Assembly (NCBI GenBank): GCA_028287115.1
Contig: JAQBQF010000095.1
Coordinates: forward strand, 30,967 to 94,966
DNA from: Myxococcales bacterium
GTDB taxonomy: Bacteria > Myxococcota_A > Polyangia > Haliangiales > Haliangiaceae
Direction of reading: 5' to 3'
Length of the DNA stretch: 64,000 nt
The position numbers and the translations under genes are program-made. The first letter of the stretch is position 1. Each line of letters begins with the position of its first letter. The notes beneath the pieces were generated by a model. It had not been told where the DNA came from. It was given only the letters and a program-made list of their open reading frames with translations, and did not search any database. Of this stretch, positions 1-8,918 are shown in pieces.

Positions 1-664
1 GCATCGCGATCAGCACGCAGATGGCTCGCGCACGGATCCCGATCAGCTTGTTGCCGAGCCGCGGTGCGAGCAACCACGTCCCCCACAGCGCGACGGCGGC
101 ATTCGCGCAGCCCATCAGCAGCGACGATCGAACCAGCCCGACCTTCGGCACGAGTACGAGAGGAAACATCAGCGCCGCGGCGAGCGCGCCGATGTAATCG
201 AACGTCAGGACGCGCGAGACCAGATCCTTGAAGGCGAGTTGCCCTTCGAGGAGGCGCATCAGGATCGGCAATTCGAGCCCGACAAGCACACCGATCGAGA
301 ACACGAACCCGAGCAGCACGAGCTGGAAGTGAACGACCGAGCCGAACGCCATGAACAGCACGGGCGCGGACGCCCCGCCGACGACCGCGACCGCGAGCTC
401 GATCTCGATGAACTTGCGTGCGAGATCGGTGTCGAGGCGACGCGAGAGCCACGCGCCTACGCCCATCGCGGACAGATACAGCCCGATCACCAGCGAGAAC
501 TGCGTGACCGAATCGCCCAGCAGATAACTGCCGAGCGTTCCCGCCAGGAGCTCGTAGACGAGGCCACAGATCGCGACCACGAACACGTTGAGATACAACG
601 CGCTCGCGACGATCGGCGCCTCGTTACGAGCCGCTGATGGCTGAGGAGATGATGAGGCTGACAC
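1..664 (-). CDS. Spermidine synthase-like membrane protein, N-terminal part (cut by window edge)
   Basis: The minus-strand reading frame stays open to the left edge, so only about 221 N-terminal residues are visible. They form a run of hydrophobic helices (starting around [18 protein letters not shown], then [54 protein letters not shown]). This is the six- to seven-helix membrane module that precedes the aminopropyltransferase domain in membrane-bound spermidine synthases; the catalytic domain itself would lie outside the window. The likely start is GTG at 662-664, which overlaps the end of the DUF350 gene by about 40 bases and has a weak GGGGTG upstream; it gives a short hydrophilic tail before the first helix. 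It is the last visible gene of the speD/DUF4178/DUF350 operon, a known context for such proteins. The membrane family call is firm; the enzymatic call rests on the unseen half plus context. Confidence 0.75.
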   Translation of the reverse strand, partial: MSASSSPQPSAARNEAPIVASALYLNVFVVAICGLVYELLAGTLGSYLLGDSVTQFSLVIGLYLSAMGVGAWLSRRLDTDLARKFIEIELAVAVVGGASAPVLFMAFGSVVHFQLVLLGFVFSIGVLVGLELPILMRLLEGQLAFKDLVSRVLTFDYIGALAAALMFPLVLVPKVGLVRSSLLMGCANAAVALWGTWLLAPRLGNKLIGIRARAICVLIAM

Positions 665-845
665 CGATGATCACCCCGGCCATGATCACCGCGAGTGCGA
701 CGTTCTGGTCCTCCTCGATCTCCTTCTTGACGGAGAACGGAGCGAGCTTGGTCATGATCCAGAACGCGATCCCGAAGACCGCAAGACCGATACCTGCAAA
801 TACTGCCGACGAAACCGCCGCGTCGCCCAAGTTCTCGATCTTCAT
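624..845 (-). CDS. DUF350 family small membrane protein
   Basis: 73 residues. Two hydrophobic segments (about residues 12-32 and 49-69) flank a charged linker, [10 protein letters not shown], the usual arrangement of one DUF350 repeat (YjfL type). The start ATG is preceded by a strong GGAGGT, and the codon overlaps the stop of the upstream small gene by one base (TAATG). The downstream spermidine-synthase-like gene starts inside its 3' end. DUF350 proteins commonly sit beside DUF4178, AdoMet decarboxylase and spermidine-synthase-like genes, as here. Biochemical role unknown; a membrane partner for the neighbouring polyamine-related protein is an inference from linkage. Confidence 0.85.
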   Translation of the reverse strand: MKIENLGDAAVSSAVFAGIGLAVFGIAFWIMTKLAPFSVKKEIEEDQNVALAVIMAGVIIGVSLIISSAISGS

Positions 846-1090
846 TATTTACCTCCGTGGTAACCGCTGTGCCAAAACGCGTAGGAGCGATAGCCTCCCG
901 GCGATGATCGGACGCTCGACGGAATCGCGTCGCGTTCGGGATCCCCGACCTCGCGCTGCGTGAACCCGAACACGAGATACCCCACGACGAGCACACCGCT
1001 CAACGCCATCGAAAACATCGCGATGATCGATCGCGGTGGTCGTGGCACGCGGGGTCGGTCCGGTGGGCGCGGCTGTTCAGTCGTCGTCAT
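845..1090 (-). CDS. Small single-pass membrane protein of the polyamine island
   Basis: 81 residues: a Pro/Arg-rich cytosolic-looking N-terminus (residues 1-21), one hydrophobic helix (about 22-43, IIAMFSMALSGVLVVGYLVFG), and a short Gly/Ser/Tyr/His-rich tail ending HSGYHGGK. It overlaps the DUF4178 gene by 14 bases upstream and the DUF350 gene by one base downstream, so it is translated as part of the operon. I do not recognise a named family. Its position equals that of small uncharacterised membrane or lipoprotein genes in other DUF350/DUF4178 clusters. Confident as a gene, function unknown. Confidence 0.75.
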   Translation of the reverse strand: MTTTEQPRPPDRPRVPRPPRSIIAMFSMALSGVLVVGYLVFGFTQREVGDPERDAIPSSVRSSPGGYRSYAFWHSGYHGGK

Positions 1091-3407
1091 TGCGGGATGC
1101 CATCGCTTTCAGTAGGAACACGATCAGCGTGAACACACCGCCGACCATCATGATCAAGATCGAGACCGGGGTCGTCGGCGCCTTGCCGCTCGTGCTGTTC
1201 TCCCATCTGCGGCGCTCTCGCGACCACGAGACGAGCCCGATGATCAGGAATGGAACCATCAACAGGCCCAGCGCCCACGCGAGGTACCGGAACCGGAACA
1301 CGCCCTGCTTGACGCTGACCGTCACCGGCAAGTCGCCGGTCCCGCCGTACAGCGTCTCGACCCGCATCAGATAGCTGCCCTCCGGCTGCGGCCCGATCAC
1401 CTCTTTGGTGACGCGCGAGCCTTCCGACCAAGACTCGCCGTCTTCGTAGCCCGAGTAGTGCTCGATGTCGCCGCCGGCGGTGACCACCGCGCCCGTCTGT
1501 TCGTTCACGAGATCCGCGGCGATGTACGCCCAGCTGTTATCGAGCCCCGATGCCGTGAACGTCAGCTCGATGTTCTTGCCGCCGTCGATCTGAAACGGGT
1601 CGGAGAAGAACACGTTCGATGGCTGTGCGGCGGCCGGTGGCGGTGTTGCGATCGGTACGTCGGGCAAGGGGGCCATCGGTGGTGGCATCGCGCACCCTGC
1701 GCTCGCCGCGGTTTGATTGACCGCCGCTGCACCGGCCTGACACGCGCTGGTGAGGCCGCTCATCTGATCCGTCGTGAGGCCCTCCCAGCCGGACGAAGCC
1801 AGCTCGAACACTTGCCTGAGCGAGCCGCGCGTATCTTGCGAGAGCTTGTCGCACGCCGAGATCGCCGAAGTGGCCGCTCGCCAGTTGAGACATTCGACCG
1901 GTAGCCTCGCAGCCAGCGCAGGCTCCTCGGGCGGCGCCGCGGGCGTCGACACGGGTGGCGCGCTAAGGCTCAGCGTTGCCTTCTGTTCGTTCGACGCGAG
2001 CATCGCGAACATCACGCCACACACGCACAGCGCGATGAACGCGGCAGCCATGACGTTCGTGGCGCTCTGCCAGGTGTTTGGCTGATTCGGTGCAACGCCC
2101 TGCGGCTCCCCGAGCGGAAGGCCCTTGTCTCCGAATGCGTGCTGGACCTCGTCGACCGTCAGGTACGTCGACAGCGACCAGTTCTCTTCTCGCTCGTTCG
2201 CTTCACGCGACAGCATCGCCGGCGGCGCGATCAGATCCTGCGATTCGACGGATTCGCCGGCGAACACCTGCCAGTAGAACTCGCCGAGCACCTGATCGAC
2301 GCGCAGAGGCGCGCTCTGGTACGAGCGAAATTTCACGCCATCGTACTGCGCGCCTGCGAGGTCGAATGCAACGGCGCCGGTCTCGATCGGCTGGACGTAG
2401 CTCCAATGACCGTCGGACTCCACGAGCCAGCGAAACCCGATCCTCGGCTCGTAGAGCAGATATTCGTCGAACGGATACCAGGCCCCTTCAACCTCCGCGC
2501 TGCGCTGCACGTAACCGATCACGGTCATCTCGCCTTCGCTGAACGTAGCCTTCGTGCCGAGTGGGATCGACGGCGTCGGCTTCTGCGTCAGCTTCTCGAC
2601 GACTGCGAGCGTCGGGCTCGACGAATCGAGCAACGTGTCGCAATACGCGCAGACGATCCGTTGCGTCTGGCCCGGCGCACGGATCTCGAGCGAGCCGTTG
2701 CAGTTCGGACATGCGAGCCGCGTCGACTTGATCGATGCCGCGGAATCCCCGGCGAGGGCGGCTTGCGGCGCGGCGACTTCGCCTCCGCGAACTCCGAGGT
2801 CCGCGAGCGGCACTTGCGAGCCGACGTAGAGCGCCGGCTTGTCGCCCTCTTCCTCGCCGTAATCGATCGTCGCGAACGTGCCTGCACCATCGGACAGATC
2901 GACGAACCGGAACGATCCGTTCGGCACCAGCCGATACGGCAGCTCACCGGCCGCCGCGACATAGCTCGCCGAGCCCATCTCGGAGACCGTGAACGTGTGC
3001 GGCTTGCCGTGTAGTAACAGCAGTGTCGTGCTGCCGGGCGGCAACGACCGCTGTGGCGGCAGGTCTTGCGCCGGCTGTTCGAGCGTCAGGTAATAGCGAC
3101 CCTGCGCCTCTGCGAGCCAACCCCACGTGCCGCCGTCGAACTTCGCATACCACTCCTGCCACAGGCCGCCGGCGCTGTGCCGGAGCTGCGCCATGCCGAC
3201 GAGCATGAACGACTTGCTTCCGAAGTGACCGTCGGCAAACAGCCGGAGCGGCGATTCGAAAGGGACGAGGTCGGCGACCTTGCCGAGTGTCTCGACGCCA
3301 CGGTCGGTGCGCAGCACGGCCGCGCGGCAATGGTCGCACACCCGGACGAACGAGTCGTCGTACCGAAACTCGACCTCGGCGCCGCACGTCGGGCATGGCG
3401 TCTTCAT
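1077..3407 (-). CDS. DUF4178 zinc-ribbon membrane protein
   Basis: 776 residues from the ATG at 3405-3407, which overlaps the speD stop (ATGA). The N-terminus has a CPTC...CDHC zinc ribbon (C5, C8, C24, C27), followed by a DUF4178-like beta-rich domain (KSFMLVGMAQLRH, WQEWYAKFDGG). A second zinc ribbon (CPNC...CAYC, about residues 235-260) precedes a second DUF4178-like domain (VIGYVQRSAEVEGAWYPFDEYLLYEP). A TM helix lies near residue 450, then a Pro-rich linker and a beta-rich extracytosolic-looking segment, and two further TM helices close to the C-terminus. DUF4178 proteins accompany speD and DUF350 in many bacteria; no activity is established. The tandem ribbon-DUF4178 duplication fused to a long membrane-anchored tail is longer than the single-domain form. 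Confidence 0.85.
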   Translation of the reverse strand: MKTPCPTCGAEVEFRYDDSFVRVCDHCRAAVLRTDRGVETLGKVADLVPFESPLRLFADGHFGSKSFMLVGMAQLRHSAGGLWQEWYAKFDGGTWGWLAEAQGRYYLTLEQPAQDLPPQRSLPPGSTTLLLLHGKPHTFTVSEMGSASYVAAAGELPYRLVPNGSFRFVDLSDGAGTFATIDYGEEEGDKPALYVGSQVPLADLGVRGGEVAAPQAALAGDSAASIKSTRLACPNCNGSLEIRAPGQTQRIVCAYCDTLLDSSSPTLAVVEKLTQKPTPSIPLGTKATFSEGEMTVIGYVQRSAEVEGAWYPFDEYLLYEPRIGFRWLVESDGHWSYVQPIETGAVAFDLAGAQYDGVKFRSYQSAPLRVDQVLGEFYWQVFAGESVESQDLIAPPAMLSREANEREENWSLSTYLTVDEVQHAFGDKGLPLGEPQGVAPNQPNTWQSATNVMAAAFIALCVCGVMFAMLASNEQKATLSLSAPPVSTPAAPPEEPALAARLPVECLNWRAATSAISACDKLSQDTRGSLRQVFELASSGWEGLTTDQMSGLTSACQAGAAAVNQTAASAGCAMPPPMAPLPDVPIATPPPAAAQPSNVFFSDPFQIDGGKNIELTFTASGLDNSWAYIAADLVNEQTGAVVTAGGDIEHYSGYEDGESWSEGSRVTKEVIGPQPEGSYLMRVETLYGGTGDLPVTVSVKQGVFRFRYLAWALGLLMVPFLIIGLVSWSRERRRWENSTSGKAPTTPVSILIMMVGGVFTLIVFLLKAMASRNDDD

Positions 3408-3751
3408 CGCGGCGCTCCACGCGACAGCTCGCGAACCAGCGCGTCGCCGGCGCCGAGATGGTGCGCGAACAAGACCTGCCACGCCGCCGGTCTCCGCGGC
3501 TTGCAGCAATACGCGTTCAGCGTCGCGAGGCTCGCTTCGGGAAATGTATGAATCGTCAGGTGCGACTCGGCGAGCAGGTACAGCGCGGTGATTCCCGCGT
3601 GGCCACCGAACACGTGCACCGCGGTCGATACGACATGGAGGTCCATGTCACGGACGATCTGATCGAGTAGCGCGATCACCGACGCGCGATCCCGCAGCCG
3701 TGCAGGCGCGCAGCCATGCCCGTCGACGAGCCACTCGATGCCACCGTCCAC
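3404..3751 (-). CDS. speD: S-adenosylmethionine decarboxylase proenzyme
   Basis: 115 residues from GTG at 3749-3751. The hallmark ESHLTIHTFPE is at residues 62-72. With this start the self-cleaving, pyruvoyl-forming serine is Ser63, and the processing/proton-donor residues are His68 and Cys83, exactly the numbering of the well-studied Thermotoga maritima class 1B enzyme. That agreement is why I chose this start over an upstream ATG at 3913, whose extra sequence is Arg/Ser-rich and looks untranslated. No strong Shine-Dalgarno precedes the GTG. It makes decarboxylated AdoMet, the aminopropyl donor for spermidine. It is the first gene of the minus-strand polyamine operon and overlaps the DUF4178 gene by four bases. 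Confidence 0.9.
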   Translation of the reverse strand: MDGGIEWLVDGHGCAPARLRDRASVIALLDQIVRDMDLHVVSTAVHVFGGHAGITALYLLAESHLTIHTFPEASLATLNAYCCKPRRPAAWQVLFAHHLGAGDALVRELSRGAPR

Positions 3752-4064
3752 GTTACGCAGCGTAGTTGCTGCAGCGGCGCGGCTCAAGCCCTCGCGCCGA
3801 CAACAGCTTGTTGAAAGATCGGTCGTGCTCGTACTCGATCGAGACCGCCTACCACGAGCCCATCTCGACAACGGGGTCCGGCCCCTTCGCCCTGCCCTAC
3901 GCGCATGCATCAAACCCTGTCAGTCAGCGTGATGCGACGACCTGCAGGAGGACACAGCGAGATCGAGTACGAGTCGCGCGCGAGCTACAGGCCTGTTGTG
4001 CGAACGCGTGAGGAATGCGTGATCGAGCACGCAGTCTGGCAAGGTTTTGGCGAGGCTGGACATC
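3752..4064. other. Divergent intergenic region between speD and kinase 1
   Basis: About 313 bases with no convincing coding frame. The longer frames here are Arg-rich on both strands. It must hold the promoter of the polyamine operon and that of the first Ser/Thr kinase. I see no clear operator palindrome or riboswitch-like fold by eye. Confidence 0.5.
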
Positions 4065-5654
4065 GTGGCCGAACCAGCACGCTCTCGACGAATGATTCGC
4101 GCGCTGTGGGGCGCCGCGAACAACGAAGAGGAATCGCGGGCGTATCTGCAGGCGCGCCTGACGGTGTTCTCGCGCGTGATGTTCTGGAGCTTGCTCGTCG
4201 ATCTCGTGTTCGTCAGCGTGCTGTACGAGGTCTATCCGCGATTAAGGCCGCTGCAGAACCACCTGATCTTCGGAGAAGCCGTGCTGTGTCTCGCCGCGCT
4301 TGCGGTGTTCTGGCGCGTGCTGCTCGTCCGACGCAGGATGTCGTACGAGGCGCTGTATCGGCTCGACCTCGTCTATGGGTTGTGGGTTGGCAGCGGGTTC
4401 GCGCTCAGCGTGGTGTTCGCACCCGATCTCGTGTCCGCGGCACCCGCCGCGATGATGTGGTCGAGCTTCATGGTGTTCACGCGTGCGCTGATCCTGCCGT
4501 CGAGCGGCTGGCGCACGGTGATCGTGTCGGCGCTGACGCTCGTGCCGATCAATCTCGCCGGCGTGTACCTCGCCTTTGCGCCCACGAAGCAAGAGCTCCC
4601 CGGGCCCGCGCTCGTGCTCGCCGGTCTCGTGTTCTCGTCGGTCGTCGTGCTGCTCGCGGCGACTGGCTCGCGGATCATCTACGGGCTGCGTCGCCAGGTC
4701 ACCGCGGCGATGCAGCTCGGGCAGTACACGCTCGATCGCAAGATCGGCGAAGGCGGCATGGGCGCGGTGTATCGCGCGCACCACCTGATGCTGCGCAGGC
4801 CGACGGCGGTGAAGCTGCTGCTCCCCGATCGCGTCGGCGCCGAGAACCTCGAACGGTTCGAGCGCGAGGTCCAGCACATGAGCCAGCTCACGCACTGGAA
4901 CACCGTCGCCGTGTTCGACTACGGGCGCAGCCCCGAGGGCGTCCTGTACTACGCGATGGAGTACCTGGGCGGCGGCATCAACCTCGAGCAGCTCGTCGTG
5001 CAGCACGGCCCGCAGCCCGCCCAGCGAGTCGTTCACATCCTGTCGCAGGTGTGCGGCGCGTTGCAGGAGGCGCACGAGCAAGGCTTCATTCATCGCGATG
5101 TCAAACCCGCGAACATCATCTTGTGCGAGCGCGGTGGGCTTCACGACGTCGCGAAGGTCGTCGATTTCGGGCTCGTCAAGGAGATCACAGCAGACACCGG
5201 TGCATCGCAGCAGGTCATCCTCGGCACGCCTGCCTACGTCGCGCCGGAAGCCGTCACGGACCCCGCCCACATCGGGCCGGCGGTCGATCTCTACGCGCTC
5301 GGTTGCGTGGGCTATTTCATGCTCACGGGCAAGCGCGTATTCGAAGGCAAGACCGCGGTCGACATCTGCATCCAACACGTGACGGCGACGCCAAAGCGAC
5401 CCTCGGAGCTCGCGGCGATCGCGCTGCCCGTCGATCTCGAGGACGTGCTCATGAAGTGCCTCTCGAAGAAACCCAGCGATCGTTACGCGAGCGCCACCGA
5501 GCTCGCAGCAGCGCTCGGCGCGTTGTCCGCCTATCGGGACTGGAGCGATGGCCTCGCGAAATCCTGGTGGCAACAGTTCCGTGGCTCGGAGGCCAACGCG
5601 GACGTGTCGTCGTCGACGATCACGATGCAAGTGGATCTCGGAGAACGTGCCTGA
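4065..5654 (+). CDS. Membrane Ser/Thr protein kinase (paralogue 1)
   Basis: 529 residues from GTG 4065. An in-frame TTG at 4047 and ATG at 4092 are alternatives; GTG is preferred because the paralogue at 5920 starts at the equivalent place (both then read xPxRSRRMIR). Residues about 38-215 form six TM helices. The Hanks kinase domain follows at about 222-485, with P-loop GEGGMG, AVKLL lysine, HRDVKPAN catalytic loop, DFG (VVDFGLVKE) and APE (YVAPEAV), so it should be active. A short tail ends TITMQVDLGER. Placing the membrane part before the kinase is the reverse of the usual PknB order. No extracellular sensor domain is seen, so the helices may be the sensor. It is 66-70% similar by eye to the kinase at 5920. 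Confidence 0.92.
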   Translation: MAEPARSRRMIRALWGAANNEEESRAYLQARLTVFSRVMFWSLLVDLVFVSVLYEVYPRLRPLQNHLIFGEAVLCLAALAVFWRVLLVRRRMSYEALYRLDLVYGLWVGSGFALSVVFAPDLVSAAPAAMMWSSFMVFTRALILPSSGWRTVIVSALTLVPINLAGVYLAFAPTKQELPGPALVLAGLVFSSVVVLLAATGSRIIYGLRRQVTAAMQLGQYTLDRKIGEGGMGAVYRAHHLMLRRPTAVKLLLPDRVGAENLERFEREVQHMSQLTHWNTVAVFDYGRSPEGVLYYAMEYLGGGINLEQLVVQHGPQPAQRVVHILSQVCGALQEAHEQGFIHRDVKPANIILCERGGLHDVAKVVDFGLVKEITADTGASQQVILGTPAYVAPEAVTDPAHIGPAVDLYALGCVGYFMLTGKRVFEGKTAVDICIQHVTATPKRPSELAAIALPVDLEDVLMKCLSKKPSDRYASATELAAALGALSAYRDWSDGLAKSWWQQFRGSEANADVSSSTITMQVDLGERA

Positions 5655-5730
5655 TCGCGAGGATGCTGCACGCGTGAGAATCACGTGAACCTCCGTGCGG
5701 TCCGATCAATTTCGATTACACCCACCGCAG

Positions 5731-5880
5731 ATGGAAATCGTCGTCCTCCTCATCGCCATCGTGGTCGGGATCGACGCGTTCGTGCGGTTCGACAAAGGCC
5801 GGCTCGAGCTGCCATCTCGCGGCGAGGAGACTGCAATTTCGACGCAGAAGATCGTCGTCGACCTCTCGAAGCGGCTCTGA
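5731..5880 (+). CDS. Small membrane protein between the two kinases
   Basis: 49 residues, MEIVVLLIAIVVGIDAFVRF followed by a charged tail ending VVDLSKRL. It has one N-terminal hydrophobic helix. Codon third positions are strongly G/C, as in the neighbouring genes, which supports real coding. The ribosome site is weak and an in-frame ATG 36 bases upstream (5695) is an alternative. It lies 76 bases after kinase 1 and 39 before kinase 2 on the same strand, so it is probably co-transcribed. Family not recognised; a small partner of the kinases' membrane domains is possible but unproven. Confidence 0.5.
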   Translation: MEIVVLLIAIVVGIDAFVRFDKGRLELPSRGEETAISTQKIVVDLSKRL

Positions 5881-5919
5881 CTCGCCCCTGATCTCGTCGC
5901 GTTCTGGCAGACTGCCGCT

Positions 5920-7557
5920 GTGGTGGGACCAGGACGATCGAGGCGGATGATCCGGCCGGCGTGGGCGGTGGACGGCAGCGAGGAGGAGACGCGGGCGTAT
6001 CTCCAGGCTCGTCTCGAGGTGTTCTCGAAGATGATGTTCTGGAGCTTCATCGTCCTGATCTCGTTTCTGTTCGCGCTTTACGCGATCTACCCGGAGCTAA
6101 AGCCGCTCTACAGCAACTTCATCTTCACCGCGGCCGCGGTCGAGCTCGCGACGATGGCCGCGATCTGGCGGCTGTTGCTCGCCCGTCGCGTGCTGTCGCT
6201 CGCCGCATTGCATTGGATCGATCTGCTCTATGCGATCGGCATCGGCGTGATGTTCGGGATCAGCGCGTATTTCGCACCCGAGCTCCACGCCGCAGCCTGG
6301 ACCTCGCTCGTGTTCTCGACGCTCGCCGTGTTCACGCGCGCGCTGTTCGTGCCGAGCAGCGGCAAGCGCACGGCGGTCGTGTCGTCGATCATGTTCACAC
6401 CGCTGACCGTCGCCGCGATCGCGCTGACGTTCATCATCGTTCCGGATCTGCCGACGCCGGCCTATATCCTCGGCGACTTGATCGTCAGCTCGGTCGTCGT
6501 GCTCGTGGCGACCGCCGGCTCGAAGATGATCTATGGCCTTCGCCGTCAGGTCACCGCGGCCACTCAGCTCGGCCAGTACACGCTCGAGCGCAAGATCGGC
6601 GAGGGCGGCATGGGCGCGGTCTATCGTGCACATCACGTGCTGCTGAGACGGCCAACCGCGGTGAAGTTGCTCCTGCCGGATCGCGTTGGCTCGGAGGACA
6701 ACCTGATCCGGTTCGAGCGCGAGGTCCAGCACATGAGCCAGCTCACACATCCGAACACCGTGGCCGTGTTCGATTACGGCCGCAGCTACGAAGGCGTGTT
6801 TTATTACGCGATGGAGTATCTCGGCGGCGGCATCAACCTCGAGCACCTCGTCAAACGCCACGGTCCGCAGGCGAACGGCCGCGTCGCCAAGATCCTGATC
6901 CAGGTCTGCGGCGCGCTACAGGAAGCGCACGATCGCAGCATCATCCATCGCGACATCAAGCCACCGAACATCATCTTGTGCGAGCGCGGTGGTATGCCGG
7001 ATGTCGTGAAGGTCGTCGACTTCGGCCTCGTCAAAGAGATCGCCGGAGACACCGGCGCCTCGACGCAGGTGATCCTTGGGACCCCGGGTTACGTCGCACC
7101 CGAGGCGATCACCGACCCGGATCGAATCGGACCGGGCGCCGATCTTTATGCCGTCGGGTGCGTCGCGTACTTCTTGCTCACCGGCAAACGCGTATTCGAC
7201 GGCGCGACGGCGATCGAGACGTGCATTCAACACGTCACCGCAAAGCCAAAGCGACCGTCCGAGGTGATCGCAACGCACGTCGATCCGGCGCTCGAAGACA
7301 TCGTGATGAAGTGCCTGCAAAAGACGCCCGCAGAGCGCCACGCGAGCGCCGCGGATCTCGCGGACGCCTTGCGCGCACTACCGACTCGAGACTGGACCGA
7401 AGCGGACGCGAAGAAGTGGTGGGTCGAGTTCAAGGCGCACGAGGAAGCGTTTGTCACCGCGAGCGAAACGCCGACGCGCACGATGACGATCGATCTCGCA
7501 GCGCACGAGCATCCGTCAGCGGCGTTCGGACGCGACGACGCTGACCGAGCACGATAA
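5920..7557 (+). CDS. Membrane Ser/Thr protein kinase (paralogue 2)
   Basis: 545 residues from GTG 5920. Same architecture as the kinase at 4065: six TM helices (about residues 35-212), then a Hanks kinase with GEGGMGAVYRAHH, the AVKLLLPDR lysine, HRDIKPPN, VVDFGLVKE and YVAPEAI. The sequence through the kinase core is nearly the same as paralogue 1, while the TM helices have diverged more, suggesting tandem duplication followed by change of sensing or anchoring. The C-terminus is longer and threonine-rich (ASETPTRTMTIDL), offering possible autophosphorylation sites. The last 42 bases overlap, tail to tail, the gene of an FHA protein, a domain that binds phosphothreonine. Confidence 0.92.
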   Translation: MVGPGRSRRMIRPAWAVDGSEEETRAYLQARLEVFSKMMFWSFIVLISFLFALYAIYPELKPLYSNFIFTAAAVELATMAAIWRLLLARRVLSLAALHWIDLLYAIGIGVMFGISAYFAPELHAAAWTSLVFSTLAVFTRALFVPSSGKRTAVVSSIMFTPLTVAAIALTFIIVPDLPTPAYILGDLIVSSVVVLVATAGSKMIYGLRRQVTAATQLGQYTLERKIGEGGMGAVYRAHHVLLRRPTAVKLLLPDRVGSEDNLIRFEREVQHMSQLTHPNTVAVFDYGRSYEGVFYYAMEYLGGGINLEHLVKRHGPQANGRVAKILIQVCGALQEAHDRSIIHRDIKPPNIILCERGGMPDVVKVVDFGLVKEIAGDTGASTQVILGTPGYVAPEAITDPDRIGPGADLYAVGCVAYFLLTGKRVFDGATAIETCIQHVTAKPKRPSEVIATHVDPALEDIVMKCLQKTPAERHASAADLADALRALPTRDWTEADAKKWWVEFKAHEEAFVTASETPTRTMTIDLAAHEHPSAAFGRDDADRAR

Positions 7558-8379
7558 ATAGTAGCCGCGCCCAGGGGCGACCGCGAGCACGCTATCGACG
7601 CCGACTTCGCCGAGCACGGCACGCAAGCGGCGGACGACCTGACGGACGTTCTCTTCGTTCGCGTACTTCGATTGGAACGGCAGATCGCGGGCGAGCTGCT
7701 TCGTCGGCACGCAACCACGAACGGCCGACGGGGCGTTCGCCTCTTCCGCCGCGCGAACGCAGAGCGCCCGCATCAGCTGATACTCGAGCGGAGCCAGCCC
7801 ACGTTCATTCCAACTTTCGCTACCCGCGGCGCGCGATAACAGAGCGCCACCTGCGCCGAGATCGGTCGTGCCGACGAGACACAGCTCGATCGATCCGGGA
7901 CTGATGTTGAACCGTACCAGGCCGCCGCCGGCGCTCGCCGTGGCCATCGATGGCGGTGCGACCGGCTCGTGAATGACTTCAGCGAGGAACCACAACGCGA
8001 CATCGCCGATCTTGATCAGCGATCGCTGTTGCATCGTGACGCGGCCTTGCGCGCGCGTCCCATCGACGAACGTGCCATTGCGGCTGCCGAGATCGCGAAT
8101 GAACCAGCCTGCGTCGGTCTTGCGAATCTCGGCGTGCTCGCGCGAGACGGAGCTTGCGAGGATCACGAGCTCGCCCTCTTGCTTGCGACCGATGCCGGTC
8201 TTCGTGATGATCGCGTGCGCTGCTCCGTACCCATCGACCACCCACCCCGCGGCCTCGGTCGTGTCGACGGTCGATCGGATGTGATCCGGAATCAGCCCCT
8301 CACAAGGGGCGACTTCCTGCGCGCAAGGACGACACAGCTCGCCGACCTCGGTTCCGGCTCCACAGCACAAACACCCCAT
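7516..8379 (-). CDS. FHA domain / winged-helix DNA-binding protein
   Basis: 287 residues. The N-terminus carries a small Cys cluster (MGCLCCG...LCRPC), probably a zinc ribbon. The FHA domain at about residues 62-125 has GRKQEGELVI, SVSREHAEI and LGSRNGTFVDG, retaining the Arg/Ser/Asn residues that bind phosphothreonine. The C-terminal 100 residues (APLEYQLMRALC... ENVRQVVRRLRAVLG... VLAVAPGRGYYLS) match the OmpR/PhoB-type winged helix with the terminal RGxGYxL hairpin. It is therefore a candidate transcription factor controlled by Ser/Thr phosphorylation. Its 3' end overlaps that of membrane kinase 2 by 42 bases, and the adjacent kinases are the obvious candidate partners (inference). Confidence 0.88.
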   Translation of the reverse strand: MGCLCCGAGTEVGELCRPCAQEVAPCEGLIPDHIRSTVDTTEAAGWVVDGYGAAHAIITKTGIGRKQEGELVILASSVSREHAEIRKTDAGWFIRDLGSRNGTFVDGTRAQGRVTMQQRSLIKIGDVALWFLAEVIHEPVAPPSMATASAGGGLVRFNISPGSIELCLVGTTDLGAGGALLSRAAGSESWNERGLAPLEYQLMRALCVRAAEEANAPSAVRGCVPTKQLARDLPFQSKYANEENVRQVVRRLRAVLGEVGVDSVLAVAPGRGYYLSCSVSVVASERR

Positions 8380-8431
8380 CTACACACATGGAACCATTGG
8401 TCCGGCCGGTGCACAAGCCCAACGAAGAGCC

Positions 8432-8848
8432 TTACACGGGCGCGATCTTGCGGGCGCTCGGACGAAGCTCGTCGAGCACCATCACCAGCTTGTCGAAGTC
8501 GAGCGGTTTGCCGAGGTGGGCGTGGAAACCGGCGGCGGCGCTCTTCTGCAGATCCGCGGGGTCGCCGTAGCCGCTGACCGCGACGAACTGGAGACCGGCG
8601 ACCCGATCACGGAGATGTCGAGCGAGCTCGTAGCCATCCATCTGCGGAAGCGCGAGATCGACGAGCGCGATCGTCGGCTGGAACTGACGCGCGAGCTCGA
8701 TCGCGGTCGGGGCGTCGTAGGCGATGCTGACCTCGTAGCCTTCTTCTCGAAGCAGCTCGCCCAAGATGTCGGCACCATCCGCGTGGTCATCGACCACGAG
8801 CAAGCGACCTGGTACCAAGATCACCGGGGTCGACTCGATGTGCTCCAC
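8432..8848 (-). CDS. Stand-alone response regulator receiver
   Basis: 138 residues from GTG 8846-8848, chosen because GAGG lies just upstream; a longer frame from ATG 8911 adds 21 unlikely residues. A single REC domain: LLVVDDH acidic pocket, phospho-acceptor Asp in ALVDLALPQMDG, VSGYG threonine/serine position and the KPLDF lysine. There is no output domain, so it acts by protein contact or as a phosphate relay. Its closest relative in the window is the receiver at 47281. It precedes the FHA gene on the same strand by 52 bases. Confidence 0.85.
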   Translation of the reverse strand: MEHIESTPVILVPGRLLVVDDHADGADILGELLREEGYEVSIAYDAPTAIELARQFQPTIALVDLALPQMDGYELARHLRDRVAGLQFVAVSGYGDPADLQKSAAAGFHAHLGKPLDFDKLVMVLDELRPSARKIAPV

Positions 8849-8918
8849 GATCGGCCTCGACGTTAACACGCGCGATCCATTCCCGGGGCAGCATTGGGTA
8901 GCGAGGACCATGCGATCG

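Noticed and set aside
3752..3913. N-terminal extension of speD to ATG 3913
   Set aside because: The extra residues are Arg/Ser-rich, and the GTG start reproduces the Ser63/His68/Cys83 numbering of a characterised enzyme.
4242..5684. A long minus frame opposite kinase 1
   Set aside because: Shadow of the kinase gene caused by high G+C; composition is Arg/His/Asp-rich and no motif is present.
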